Part shown: positions 32,310 to 44,275 of the stretch, piece after piece
How the letters are laid out: each line of letters opens with the position of its first letter
Position numbering within the stretch: position 1 is the first letter of the stretch
Source of the DNA: Hydrangea macrophylla
Lineage: Eukaryota; Streptophyta; Magnoliopsida; Cornales; Hydrangeaceae
Assembly: GCA_033977485.1 (NCBI GenBank)
Contig: CM066982.1
Span: 10,035,218 to 10,099,217, forward strand
Direction of reading: 5' to 3'
DNA: 64,000 bases
Program-made: the position numbers and the translations under genes
The notes under the pieces: generated by a model
Databases searched by the model: none
What the model saw: only the letters and a program-made list of their open reading frames with translations
Told to the model about the DNA's origin: nothing

Positions 32310-34005
32310 CATGCTTTTGGATCTATAGATGCATTTTGGAACACTAGTTTTGATTTTCATGATGTTTTTAGAGCTGTTTTGAAACTGCATCGTCACAGAT
32401 CTGTTTTTATAGTGATTATGCAGCAGAATACTAATCTGTGATTGCATTAGATGCATGATGAATTTGATCGATCAAAGTAGTTTTGATCGATCTAACTTCG
32501 TTTGTTCTCAAGCGATCGAAATTCGATTGATCAAACTATATTTTTGTTCAATCGATTGAATGGTGTTCGATCGATCGAGACTACTTCTCTGTCCAGGTGT
32601 TTAGTTTACCATTTTTAAAGTTTTTAAAATATATACTTTAATTTTTTAATTATTCTGTAAAATTTTTCAAACCTTTCTGTGAAACTGAACAGTTCAATCG
32701 ATTAAACATAGTTCAATCGATCGAAGGTTCGAGCGATCGAACCTTTATCGATCGATCGAAGTGTGACAGAGAATTAAGATGCTGTTTTAAGTTCTAATTC
32801 AGTATGTAACGAGTTTATGTACTGTGTGAATCAATCAAGCGTTCCAATAGTTATATATATTTGTTATTTATATATGCGTGGTTGTGCGTACGACTAACCC
32901 TTTTACAGCAAGATAAGTCCACTATTTCCCATGGCACCAAGAATTTTAAATTTTGTATTTAAAAATGTTTGAGATTGGTGTATGTTGTATTTAATTATTG
33001 ATTTGGTTTTAAGGCATGTGTAAAGGGTGCTGCGGCTTCAATCCTAAGAAAAGGAAAGTCGCACCAGTTTCCCTAGCCTTCTTTATTTTTCTTGTTGTTG
33101 ATTTCTATTTCTAGATAAATTGTAAGCTTTGAAAGAAGCATATGTCCAATGTAATAGAATTAGGAAATCCATGAATATGGAGAAACAAGCCGTTGTCCAT
33201 GAAGATGGAACTGGAGGCGATCAAACCAAAAATGAGGTTCTATGGAGAAAGAGCCATGGGAGATAGAGGCATATGAATGCCTATGTTTCAATTTTAGTTT
33301 TTTGTTTTAAGTGCTTGGTTGTGATTGACATTTAATTATATTGTTACTACTTGCATGTACGTAAAACAAGTTGTCTAAAATAAAATTCAAAAATTGTTTC
33401 AGCACATTAGTAAACGTTAGATGTTTATGGGTAATGTGTGGAAATAATTTTTTCAAAAGCAAAATCCTTTACTACCAAATCTAGTAGGAAAGGGTCTTAT
33501 TTATAACACCCAAGATCTTCCATTAACGGGTCATTGTAAGATGAGTAGTGCATTCTGTGTCACCTCGTCAGGGGTGATCATTCCATATGGAGGGTACACA
33601 TTCATTGGCTACTAGATGTGAACTTCCTATGGATAGGATCAATCAGACATGTTATAGGGTGACCACCATACGGAGGTGCTACTTGAGGTAGTTGTGATTG
33701 GATCTTAGTTAATGGTATATACTAGCTAAGCTATGGATAAGGGATCCCACACGGGGCATTATTCAGAAACTTAGAGATCAAATAGGTTCGAGTGTCATAA
33801 CTTGTTTTGCAAGAGCTGGATAGCAGACAAGTCATGATAAATCAAAAGATCAAACATTGACCACCACACGGAGGCTTTGTTCTTTCGTTTCGATATTCTT
33901 GCGACTTTGTTTTTAAAATTAGAGTTTTAAGGATTCTTTTATTTCAAACTGTCAAAATATGATATCCATATTTATTTTGTCTTTTGATTTTTACAGTAAA
34001 TCATA
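32310..34005 (+). other. copia untranslated leader
   Basis: A 1.7-kb leader without long frames. It carries palindromic words at 32463-32580 and 32692-32762, and short repeats of ACCACC(A)NACGGAGG (near 33570, 33660 and 33860). TTTTTACAG just before the gag ATG at 34006 could act as a 3' splice site, but nothing else supports this. Confidence 0.6.
32463..32762. repeat. TCGATCGA-type words in copia leader
   Basis: Six words at 32463-32580 and four at 32692-32762, including TTCGATCGATCGA, TTCGAGCGATCGAA and CAATCGATTGAA variants. Confidence 0.8.
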
Positions 34006-34964
34006 ATGTCTGGATCTACATTTAGTCCACTTGCCACCATACTCACTCAAAACAAGTTAACAGGAAATAAATACACTGAATGGAAATGAAACCTTGACAT
34101 CATTTTCACTACGAAGGATCACATATATGTCCTCACCACCCCATGCCCCGAAGAACCAGTGACAAATGCTTCAGCAGCTGCCAGAAGCGAGTTCGATAAA
34201 TGGAAGAAATCAAATGGAATGGCCAGTTGCTACATTCTGGCCTCAATGGCTGGTGTGTTGCAACACCAATTCCAGTCGAACAATTCTGCTAGTGACATTA
34301 TCGAATCCCTGAAAAAGATGTTTGGGTAGCATGGCAGGACTGCTAGACAGGTAGCCATGCAGAAGATAATAAGTGCTAAGATGTCGGAAGGGACTCCAGT
34401 CAAAGAACATGTATTAAAAATGATTGGTTATTTTAACGAGCTAGAGACCCTAGGTGCCAACATTGACGCACAGACCCAAGTTGATATGATCCTCAATACG
34501 CTGTCGCCGTTATTCGCTCAATTTAAACTAAACTATAATATGAATAAAATGAATTTTTTAATGAACGAATTAATAAGTTCTTTACGGGCAGCGGAAGGGG
34601 TGATCAAACCTGGGGGTAACGTTTTGAACGTTGAGAAAAGCTCTTCTTCCTTCCGATCTACACCGAAAGGCAAGAAAGGGAAGAAGAAGGCTGGCACTAG
34701 TGGTCCAAGTGTTGGACCGGTCCCTAAGATTGCAAAATCTAAGGGAAAATATAAGGGCAAAGGGAAGGTGGGTGGCCAAGGCAAAGGAAAGTGTTTCCAA
34801 TGCAGTGAGAAGGGTCAATGGAAGAGGAACTGTCTAGAATTCTTAGCTACAAGAGTTCAAGGTATGATTGAATCACATGTGATTAAAGTAAGTTTTATAA
34901 CGGATACTTCAAACACTTGGTGCATTGATTCTACTGCGACTAACCATATTCATAATTTGTTATA
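34006..34964 (+). pseudogene. copia gag and protease start
   Basis: ATG at 34006 and one frame with stops at 34087 and 34327. FSPLATILTQNKLTGNKYTEW is the usual copia Gag N-terminus. A UBN2-type core continues to about 34600 and a basic Lys-rich stretch leads to CFQCSEKGQWKRNC, a zinc knuckle whose His is Gln. The protease begins at WCIDSTATNHIHN, where DSG has become DST, so the active site is damaged. Coding halts at 34962 and resumes in another frame at 35005. Confidence 0.85.
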
Positions 34965-35004
34965 GGGGTTCAGATCAACCAGGAAATGCAGTGATGGAAA
35001 GGTC

Positions 35005-36407
35005 GTGCTGACTCTGGGTTTTAGCGCAACCGTTTTTGCGGTTGCTATAGGAGCAGTAGTTTTAGAGTTTTTAGACAATAAGACAATAGTTTTATCAGAT
35101 GTACTTTACGTCCCTTTAGCAAGACGTAATTTAATTTCAGTTTTAAATTTATCGAATAATGGTTATTCTTTTCTTTTTGGAACAGAAGTTGTTATTAAAA
35201 GAAATAGTTCTTTTATATGTTCTGGTGCTAAAACTAATGGCTTGCATATGATTACTCCTAATATTTCTAAAGACTCTTGTATGGAACTTAATAACTCAGT
35301 GGTAACTTTACCATCTAAAAGAAAGAAACCTTCCACCAATCCAACAAGGCTTTGGCATATGAGGCTTGGCCATATCAATCTAAATAGGATTGGCAGACTA
35401 GTCAAAGAAGGGGTCTTAGGCATTTTGGTTCTCAAACCAATGGAAGTTTGTGAGTCTTGTTTGGAGGGTAAGATGACCAAAAGACCCTTTCCTTCAAAGG
35501 GCAACAGGACCAATGCATTGTTGGAATTAGTTCATGCTGATGTGTGTGGACCAATAAATATTAGAGCACGGGGTGGTTATGAGTATTTCATAACATTTAT
35601 TGATGACCACTCTAAGTATGGAAATGTGTACCTAATGCACCACAAGTCTGAAGCCTTTGAAAAGTACAACGAGTTTAGGACTAGAGTGGAGAAGCAATTG
35701 GGAACATAGGCACACATATCAAAGTCATTCAATCTGATCGAGGTGGCGAGTACCTCTCTAATGAGTTTATTGATCGCCTCGTTCATAATGGGATTCTGTC
35801 ACAACTGACTGCATCTGGTACGCCTCAGTAGAACGGTGTAGCGGAGAGAAGGAATTAGACTATTTTAGACATGACTAGGTCAATGATGAGTTATTCAGAG
35901 TTACCTTTATTCCTTTGGGGTTATGCTTTGGAAACCGCATCGTACATACTGAATCTAGTACCAAGCAAATCTGTTCCCAGGACACCACAGGAGATGTGGA
36001 TTGGGCGCAAGCCTTCTTTGCAAGATCTCTGGATATGGGGGTGTCTGGCACATGTGTTAATAGAAAAGATGAGCAAGTTGGATTCTAGATCAAAAGTATG
36101 TTATTTCGTAGGGTATCCAAAGGGTACTTATGGATGGTATTTTTATAATCCAAGAGAACAGAAAGTGTTTGTTAGTACGAATGGTGTTTTCTTGGAGGAT
36201 GATTATATCATGAACCATAAACCTAAGGGAAGGATAGATCTGATAGAGATAGAAGGAGAGCTCTCAGTCCAACCTGTAGTTGAAAATGATGTAAATCAAG
36301 AAAATATACTTCTTCACCCATTTTTGCACCGGTACCTCATCGTAGTGGGGGGATTATCAACTAGCCTGATAGATAATGTTCATAGGAGCTGTCTCCATAG
36401 AATCTGA
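35005..36407 (+). pseudogene. copia protease end and integrase
   Basis: 35005-35709 holds the protease remainder (LSDVLYVPLARRNLISV), the zinc-binding pre-integrase region (LWHMRLGHIN...CESCLEGKMTKRPF) and the first core Asp (HADVCGPI). A frame change near 35705 leads to SDRGGEYLSNEF (second Asp) and GVAERRN (the Glu) with a stop in place of Gln just before it. After 35871 the C-terminal part continues as [20 protein letters not shown] and WGCLAHV. Stops at 35707, 35829 and 35857 inactivate it. Confidence 0.85.
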
Positions 36408-36470
36408 ATCTGATCCTTCCATATTCGAAGAGGCAATGATTGATGTTGATTCAGCTCATTGGGTTAAGCT

Positions 36471-37400
36471 ATGAAGGCTGAATTGGAATTTATGGATTCC
36501 AATCAGGTTTGGGATCTTGTAGAACTTCCAGCCAATATTAAACCAATTGGTTGTAAGTGGGTCTACAAGAGGAATAGAGGATCTGATGGAAAGTTTGAGA
36601 CCTTTAAAGCAAGGCTTGTAGCGAAAGGTTACACTCAGAGGGAGGGCATTGACTATAAGGAAACCTTCTCGCCGGTAGACATGCTCAAGTTCATCAAAAT
36701 ACTCTTATCCATTGCTGCATGCCTAGATTATGAGATCTGACAGATGGACATCAAGATGGTATTCTTGAATGGAAATCTTGAGGAGAACATCTATATGAAA
36801 CAACCAGAAGGATTCATAGCTGGTCGAAAAGGTAACTTGATATACAAGTTTAAGCCAGGAGTTGGAACATCCAATTTGACCAAGCGGTCAAATCGTTTGG
36901 TTTCATACAGAATCTGGATGAACCTTGTGTATACAAGAAGTGTGAAGGAAAAGTGGTGACTTTTCTTATACTTTACGTTGACGACATTCTACTCATTGGA
37001 AATAATGTAGCGGCATTGTCAATGGTCAAGTTTTGGCTAGCTAGTATTTTTGATATAAAGGATCTAGGAGAGACGAGCTATATTCTTGGAATAAAGCTCT
37101 TTCGGGATCGTAAGCGAAAGATAATGGGATTATCTCAAGCTAGCTATATCGATAAGGTGCTAACTAGGTTTTCAATGGATAATTCGAAGAAAGGTTTGTT
37201 ACCTTTCAGGCATGGTTTAGCGTTCTCCAAGGACCAGTGTCCAAAGACACAGGAGGAGAGAAATTGCATGGCAGGAGTTCCCTATACTTCGGCAGTGGGA
37301 AGTCTCATGTATGCGATGTCATACACTAGACCAGATATTTGTATTGTCATTGGCATGGTTAGTAGATATCAATCGAATCCGGGTCCAGAACACTGGACAG
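36471..37400 (+). pseudogene. copia reverse transcriptase
   Basis: Begins MKAELEFMDSNQVWDLVELP and continues through GCKWVYKRNRGSDGKFETFK and RLVAKGYTQREGIDYKETFS. A stop at 36738 is followed by QMDIKMVFLNGNLEENIYMKQ. Frame is lost near 36850-36950 and regained at the catalytic loop LYVDDILLIGN (36968), where YVDD is intact. The connection segment has DLGETSYILGIK. Only a few changes separate it from an intact RT. Confidence 0.88.
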
Positions 37401-37960
37401 CCGTTAAACACATTCTTAAGTACTTGAGAAGGACTAAAGATTATATGCTTATGTACGGTGGTAGTGAGTTAATTCCAGTGGGATACACTGACTCGGACTT
37501 TATGTCAGATAAAGATTCAAGGAAGTTGACTTCCGGTCATCTCTTTACCTTGGGAGGTGGTACTATTAGTTGGAGGAGTATTAAGCAAAAATGCATTGTA
37601 GACTCAACTACAGAAGCTGAGTATATGGCTGCTTGTGAAGCCGCAAAGGAAGCTGTTTGGCTCAAGAAGTTCCTCATGGAGCTCGAGGTAGTACCAGTAT
37701 CGCTATCACCTATTACGCTTTATTGTGATAATAGTGGGGTAGTGGTTTAGTCCAAGGAGCCAAGGAACCACAGGAAAGGAAAGCAAGTAGAGCGGAAATA
37801 TCATGTAATCCAAGATATTGTTCAACATGGAGATGTGACTGTCACTAAGATTGCCACCGCTGACAATCTTGTTGATCCGTTTACAAAGGCCTTGCCACAA
37901 AAGGTCTTTGATCATCATCTAGATATTCTAGGTCTCAGATGTAATCCTGTATGGTTGTGA
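37400..37960 (+). pseudogene. copia RNase H
   Basis: Continuous with RT until a TAG at 37748. PVGYTDSDFMSDKDSRKLTS, SQK-type ISWRSIKQKCIVDSTTEAEYMA and LYCDNSGVV carry the catalytic acids. After the stop the frame continues RNHRKGKQVERKYHVI to the natural end near 37958. Confidence 0.85.
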
Positions 37961-37963
37961 GTG

Positions 37964-37973
37964 CAAGTGGGAG
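37964..37973 (+). other. copia polypurine tract
   Basis: AAGTGGGAG lies two bases before the 3' LTR start, the usual copia plus-strand primer. Confidence 0.7.
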
Positions 37974-38979
37974 TTTATTTGGTTTGTGCCCTCAAACCAT
38001 TACTTTATGTATGAGACATGACATTTTGATATATGGATATCAGCTTTACATTTTACTATGTATGTTTCTTTCATGAGATGATTGTTAATCCTTAAGTATC
38101 ATAGTAAGTTATTCGTGTGTGCATGAGATACATATAAGTGAGATATGGATTACTATTCTTTGACGCTTAGGATTTGTCATAGTGGATGATGAGACAAGAT
38201 ATCTCATTAGGTTTATACTATAGCGTGATTAACTGTCATTGGATGGAGTGATGAATCTCAATCACTCGAGTGTAACTCTTAGTTAATATGCTAGTACTTG
38301 TAGTGCATTGACAGACCTGAGCATTCCTATTGACATTTAAGACTGTCAATAGTCGATACGAACTCATAACTTGTATAAGGTACATGTTCTCAATCTTGAG
38401 ACGATTATGAACACAGACTATGGATATGGCTGCTTTGACTTACCAATCAGTGAGGTCTATAAAAGATTAACACCTGGGTATCTTGGGTATGCCATGTTCA
38501 TAGCATTGTGAACATATATTGTCAAGATAGAATTTACCCTCTGATTCAGAGTAAACATTCCCTTAAGAATGTCACCAAGTTGATTACTGAGAACTGCAGT
38601 CTTATTGATAAGTAGTTATCAACATGTTTGGTAATCATGAGTGGTGAATGGGACTCATGGAATAAAAGAAGTATTCATGATTCAGGTTGACAGTAGTTAT
38701 CCGACTACCTGAATATTATTACGAATGCTGAGGGTAGAGGGACATTAGTACACTATATAAGTCTAGTTACTGCTTCGGATATGTTCTTTTACGTTAGAGT
38801 TCAGTTATCATTTTATAGTGGAGTAAACGTTAACTGATCAGTTGTTTGGTTTGCTGATCAAAGAGTTTGGTCATGGGAATTAACAACTGATCTGAGCCAA
38901 CAATAAAGAGCCTAAGAGGTCCCACTCTTAGCTCCACTAGGATGTTTGGAAAGGCACAAGAGGTTCTTGTCAAGACGGG

Positions 38980-39093
38980 TTCGATCGATCTAAGGAGTTT
39001 CGATCGATTGAAGTCTAGGCAGGTTCGAGCGATCGAAAGGTGTTCAATCGATCGAAGGTTCGATTGATCGAAGCCACTTCGATTGGTCGAAGG
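38980..39093. repeat. TCGATCGA-type array, copia 3' LTR
   Basis: Words near 38988, 39000, 39024, 39042, 39057 and 39077, better preserved than the 5' copy, ending about 22 bp upstream of TATAAATAG. Confidence 0.85.
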
Positions 39094-39114
39094 TTAAAGT
39101 TCATTTTGGAAATC

Positions 39115-39123
39115 TATAAATAG
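39115..39123 (+). promoter_or_regulatory. TATA box, copia LTR
   Basis: TATAAATAG directly downstream of the palindrome array; the 5' LTR copy reads GATAAATAG. It is assigned by consensus and position. Confidence 0.6.
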
Positions 39124-39478
39124 GGCAACTGCGTACAGAGTTTAATAATCGTTGTTTTTCCTATACGAAAGTTGCAGAGACTATTTAGGGTTGTCCAAGC
39201 CTCTTTATCCTCCCCGTTGGAGTTCCCACCAACTCTAGCCTTTCCGACAGCATCCGTAAGAGTCATAAGGGTGAAGACAACCTAGTGAAAGTTGCTGCAT
39301 CATCAAGAAGTTTGAAGATTTTAGAATTGGGTTCAAGACACAAAGGTATAACTCTTGTCCCCTCTTATATGCATCTATGGAATTGACAAGTAGTAGATCC
39401 TGGGCTATCAATAAGTTTTTGAAACTTAACCTTTCCGCTGCACGTTTTAAAATAATTTTAAACCTAATTTTTCCATCA

Positions 39479-39990
39479 GAGTCATTAAACAAGATCCTCA
39501 AGGGGATAATTGAGAAGATGATAAATGAGAACCTAAGGGAATGGGATAAATTGTTGTCTGAAGCTCTTTGGGCTTACCGGACATCTAAAAGGTCCAATAC
39601 TGCGGTTACACTATTTATGATGACCTATGGGCATGATGCTATGCTACCTATGGAAGTCACAAATCATCTTGAGCTCACTGAACACACTGAGGCTATGATA
39701 ACTGAATAAGAAGGGCTTGATGAAACAAGATTGGCAGCCCTGGACTCATTAAAGGTACAAAAGCTATGTGCAACCCGAGCATACAATAGGAGAGTGAAAG
39801 AAAAATCTTTATGAACAGAGAATTTGCTTTGGAAGGCTATCTTGCATGTCGGAGACAAGGACAACCGATACGGTAAATGGTCGGGCAATTGGTAAGGTCC
39901 CTTCATCGTCCACCACGTCAAGAGAGGTGGAGCATACAAGCTGTGCGATATGGATGGGACGATTCATGTTAGGTTAATAAACTGTTAGTA
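39479..39990 (+). pseudogene. Tat integrase, C-terminal part
   Basis: Resumes at the copia right edge with ESLNKILKGIIEKM, whose first residue matches the catalytic Glu position of the core. It continues with LLSEALWAYRTSKRSNTAVT, the conserved LWAYRT block, to a stop at 39707. Broken pieces follow to about 39960 (RHVKRGGAYKL-like). Confidence 0.75.
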
Positions 39991-40199
39991 CCTAAAGTCT
40001 TACTATCCTAGCTTATGGGAGACCATAGATCTATAGTACAAACTAAATCCTAGATTAGAATATGAACCATTTAATTATGACTCTGAGCTTGAATGATCAA
40101 AATGTTCATTGTATTAAATAGCTAGGCACAGCTTACCTACAAGTGCTCAGTACAATAAATAAAAAAATATACAGATATACAAGTACAAAAGGGAAAAAT
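39991..40199. other. Tat spacer between integrase and antisense ORF
   Basis: Short non-coding stretch with a TAAATAAAAAAATATAC run near 40156. No feature is recognised. Confidence 0.4.
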
Positions 40200-43100
40200 C
40201 GGCCCCTAAGCTGATTCAAAAGTTCTAAGTTTTGCTCTCAGATTTTCCCAGGTCTTCTGAGCCCCGGCCCGATCTTGTTTGCCTTGTTGAGCTTTTGGGA
40301 CCAAGCACGGGAAATTGGAAGACTGGCATGTGGCTAGTCACTGCATTTTTTAGCATCTCCTCCAAGTGCAGTCAGGACTTCATCCACCTTTACTAGCGCA
40401 GCATCATTTGTGGTGACCTCGGCCTCGCATTGTTCTAGTTGTGCCTTGAGAGTAGCGATACGGGCCTACAGACAGGCATCTCGAGCATTCACTTGGGCCC
40501 GAGAGACCTTTACGCTTTCATATTTGATCTTGGCAGCCTGGAGAAACTGCACTGCTTTCTATCGGGCAAAACGATAAACTTTGGCCTCGGCCTAAACGGT
40601 TGAGGCCGGTCGCTCCGAGAGACGGCAGCTTGGTAGTCTTTCTTGTATCTCCCATATTAGAGAAAGCTGCCCGTATGACAGTGAATGATTGACCAGAAGT
40701 ACGCTTAAGGCAGCATCCACATCAGCAGCAGGTGGGAGGCTAGGTAGGTCATGGGTAACTAGCCCAAGGAAGAGGTCCTTTGATCGTTGAATGCTGGTAG
40801 GAGAGATAGCTTGGGGTTCAAGAGGACCCAAGTCAAATGCCCCAAGGTCCAGGCTACTGAAAAAATCGTCAAAAGGGGTGAACGGCTCTGGACCCAAAGG
40901 AACGGCATGTTTAAAGGATTCAAAGTTAAAAGGTTTTAAAGGAGCCTGAATATTAGCATAGTACCTAGGTAGACAAGGATGTGGAGGCCAAGGCTTCTTG
41001 TGACACTACGGCTTCGCCATTGGGCTGAGAGGTAGACGGTTGGGATGGCTGCTAGGCTGGATCAGAAGGGGGTGCCATGGTGGTCTCCTCTGTTGGGATA
41101 CCAATTCCTTCACCGATGGCCAGAACAACCTCTGTTATAGCTGAGGTTTCCACTGGAGCTCGGTCCTCACTCCTTGTGGCTGGGGGAGCTGCAGGAGTAG
41201 AAGAGGCTGGGTAGGCCATGGTCTTTTCTTCTATACGCTCAAAGGCTGATCGCATAGCTAAAGGGGAATCAGCCCAACCAGATATTTTACCATCGGTCCG
41301 TTCTACTACGGGCTGACCGTTTGTTCAACTTCTTCGGTGGTCTCTACAGTTGTATCAACCCCAAGTAAGTCCTCACTACTAGAGGAAAGGTCCACTTATT
41401 CTGGAATGTTGCCCCCAGCAAGGTCAACATCGTCATACCTGTCAGAAGGAGTGAGAGGTGGGACAACTCTCAGAGGGACCTCCCTCTCAGCCACCCGTTC
41501 AAGAAGGGCCACTGCCCGTTCAGGGGAGGATGGAATATTGGCAGGAAGGCCTAAAGGTGGGGCTATTTGCGATCATGAGCTATGTCTAGTTAGTGGAATA
41601 TCTTCTCCAAAATCCTCGTCCACAAGCTGGAATGAAACAGAAGGGGATTAGAAGGGTGGATGGGTTTAATCGGACAATACAAAGCAAGGAAGAGTAGAAT
41701 AATACCTGAGTAGATGAGGCTAAAGTCTGTTTCTTTTTCTTTGTTGGTCCTTGGCTTGGTGCTTGCTTATGAGCTGGCCTCTTCATCACCTATTTCCGTC
41801 GGGCAGGCATCGTTGTAACAGCAGGTACATCAGCCTCTGTGATCGATGACACAGTAAATTGAAGCAGCACCTTAGCAGTGGTGCCCTTGAATATTTGGGA
41901 TGCCCGATCAGACCACCATTTGGTGAACTCCTCAGATGCAACAGGTAAGGCTGAGAATGGAGTGAACTTGAATGCTGCTTTTAGCCTGTTTGATTACTCT
42001 TTGATCTTCTTCACCTGCCCGTCATTTACAATAAGGCCGCGTTCCACCCAATCCACATTTACGGTGATGGTTGGTAGAACGGGCACCAATTGAGAGAGCT
42101 AGAATTGACGGGCAAAGAGGGGAGCAAAATAATACTCTATCCCGCATTTTTTGTTACTGACTGGGATACACGGGCCAAAAATGATGTCCTTGGCCACCAA
42201 GTAGCTAGAGAAAACTTCATTGCAGGTGGCTGGGTGCCCGGACCCTAGTTAGCGGGGTTGTTGGGAAGTTGCAGGAATGAGGGGAAATGAAGAGAAAAAA
42301 AGGGCCTGAAATGAGAGGGAGCCCGATGGGAGCACCTTTCATAAAAAATATGTAAAACATTCCTCAAAGGAATGTGAAGAAGGAGAGACGTCCATAAAGT
42401 GGACAGAGAAAATGGGGATGTCGCTCAGTGAGCGAGCAGCTAGATGAAACTCTGGAAAATAGGAATACAGCCAGAGTTGGAGTATCCATATCGGGCTTCC
42501 ACCTCACCAAAGCCTGAGTGTACAAAGTCCATCATGCCTCAGACTAGATGGGCCCAGACCAAGGTGGCCAGAGCCAAAGGTTTCCTAGAGGCTAGGGCCA
42601 AAGCCAGAGTGGTATACTCTTTAGTTATGGACTAACTGGCTGAGCAGAAGAGATACCTGTTTAGCCAGTAGATGAGAAAGGCAGTGTGCTCGGCGTCGGT
42701 CACCTTAGACCCTTCCTTGCCCATACAAGCAGTCAAAAAACTGCCTAAAGATGTAATCGGTCTATAGGACACATCCCCATCTCTGACAATTTCTTTTTTA
42801 GGGTAAGTAAAGTTGGCCGTTCTGACATCCAGACCTAATAACCTCCTGTTCATGGGGGTGGAGCTCAATCAGATAGTTGACATCTTTAACCGTTTAGCCC
42901 ATTGGACCACAATGGAATAGGAAACTATTGCATGAGGATGACCAAAATAGGATGGCAGAAAAGAAAAGAGATCGGTCCATCTCTAGCTTGGATCGACTTA
43001 GCATAATGGCGTCAAAGATGCCCGTTTGCTTCCAAAGAGCATCCTTAGAGGCCGATACTCTCGTCACCCACTTGTCCCAATTGGCCGCGGGTGTAGGCTA

Positions 43101-43405
43101 ACCCTTGATTGGATGGGTGGTTATCCAGATCTTGCTCTAGTTTGAGGGGATCTGCATGAACGATTAGTTGTCAATCGGTGAAAAATAAGGGTTGATGGAG
43201 GGTCGCCACGGAACACCGTGCCGAAGCCAGGCACCGCCGGATTCTCATCAAAAAGGTAGCAGTTGGTGAAACAATCTATAGAAATCTCTGAAGCATGGAT
43301 TTTAGCCAGTGCCCTCACCTCCTTACACTGGTTTTGGGGAGAAGGGACATCTAGAAAAGTCTTCTTGCCTTTGGATAACGCCGCTGGAGTTGTTTTGGGG
43401 GCCAT
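40200..43405 (-). pseudogene. Tat antisense ORF with plant-mobile-domain similarity
   Basis: Read leftwards from ATG 43405 (MAPKTTPAALSKGKK). Frame 1 covers 43405-43121 and 42868-42632. Similarity continues in other frames as IWILQLWLYSYFPEFH (42491-42440), the ILQLWxxxYFPE motif of plant mobile domain (aminotransferase-like) proteins. KVTDAEHTAFLIYWLNRYLF (near 42700) matches the preceding EHxAFLxxWLxxxxF block. The C-terminal part (41255-40592) is Pro/Ser/Ala-rich and acidic. Several stops and frame changes make it inactive. Antisense extra ORFs are known in Tat-lineage elements. The role of the protein is unknown. Confidence 0.65.
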
Positions 43406-43485
43406 TATAGTACGTGATGATAGGGTTTTCTTTGTCGAAAAGAATGGAGTTTTAGAGAAGGGAGCTCTGGGTTGCTACTAGTTCT

Positions 43486-43508
43486 AGAGAGAGAGAGAGA
43501 GAGAGAGA
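43486..43508. repeat. (GA)n microsatellite
   Basis: About eleven GA units just upstream of the antisense ORF start, possibly in its 5' leader. Confidence 0.85.
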
Positions 43509-43822
43509 TTCAAATGATATAGGTAAGGTGAGGAGGTTTTTGAAACCCTCCTACTTTATAGGTGCAACATTAAATGAGCAGTGACTGGCAAAATTCTCAA
43601 TGATCTGACAATCTCTGCATAACAGACATGTGGCGTATTTCAAATTCAAAATGTCACATCAATCAAGGCGGGACGTTTGATATGACCTTTTGGTGGTCAA
43701 TTATTTGCACCCAAAAACTGCCAAAGATTTTTTTAGCCCGAATGGAGTGTTGAAATGGGCTTGAGGATGGCCGGCCCGGAACTTATCTAGGAGTGGCCGG
43801 CCCAAAGGCTGAAAGGCCCATC

Positions 43823-43838
43823 GGGATTAGGGAGAGAA
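43823..43838 (+). other. Tat polypurine tract
   Basis: GGGATTAGGGAGAGAA ends exactly where a TGTCACAC LTR start is proposed. A rival LTR start, TGTTGGAG at 43865, would leave this tract 26 bp upstream. Confidence 0.55.
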
Positions 43839-44141
43839 TGTCACACAGTTCTGAAAGACAAGGCTGTTGGAGTTCGATAGGTAAAATAGGTCATGTGCTA
43901 ACCAATCGGGCTCTGTCATTGAATGAGCTAATAACAGTGAGTGTGGGAGCCCGATTGGGAGGCTAAGCATGGATAATGCCAATCGGGCACCACACTTGTA
44001 TAAAGGCTGGCATTAGGGAAAGTCAGATGAATGATCAGAAGAGCACATTCATCGATCGGGTGCCATACTTGTAAAAATGGACATTAGTAAGGATCGGAGC
44101 CCAGTGGACCATACTTGTAGCATGCACAATGATCGGGCACC

Positions 44142-44275
44142 ATAACCAAACCAAACCAAACCAAACCAAGCCTTGTGTCCCAATCAATTGGGGTCGGCTG
44201 TATGAATCCTTTTCCTCCATTCTGCACGATCAAGAGCTATATGCTCATTTAAATTATATAAATTCATATCTTGTT
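44142..44275 (-). mobile_element. 5'-truncated RTE-type LINE tail
   Basis: On the minus strand it encodes NEHIALDRAEWRKRIHTADP before a stop, matching the C-terminus of plant RTE-clade ORFs. A tail of GGTTT units follows rather than poly(A). GCACCAT occurs at both edges (44137-44143 and 44276-44282), a possible 7-bp TSD. A SINE sharing an RTE tail is an alternative. Confidence 0.65.

Larger units (their letters stand above)
31672..39478 (+). mobile_element. Ty1/copia retrotransposon with truncated 5' LTR
   Basis: The left LTR remnant (31672-32295) matches only the last 624 bp of the right LTR (37976-39478, 1503 bp). Internal landmarks are the iMet PBS at 32298, leader, gag, protease, integrase, RT, RNase H and PPT at about 37964. 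Gene order with integrase before RT defines Ty1/copia. No TSD is present, which agrees with deletion of the left end and part of the Tat integrase. Shared LTR segments differ by about 8 percent by eye, nearly all transitions. Confidence 0.88.
37976..39478 (+). repeat. copia 3' LTR (full length)
   Basis: 1503 bp, starting TATTTGGTTTGTGCCCTC (TG decayed to TA) and ending TTCCATCA. The start aligns with TGTTGGGAATATGCCCTC at 63532, a related LTR. It carries a palindrome array at 38980-39093 and TATAAATAG at 39115. Confidence 0.82.
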
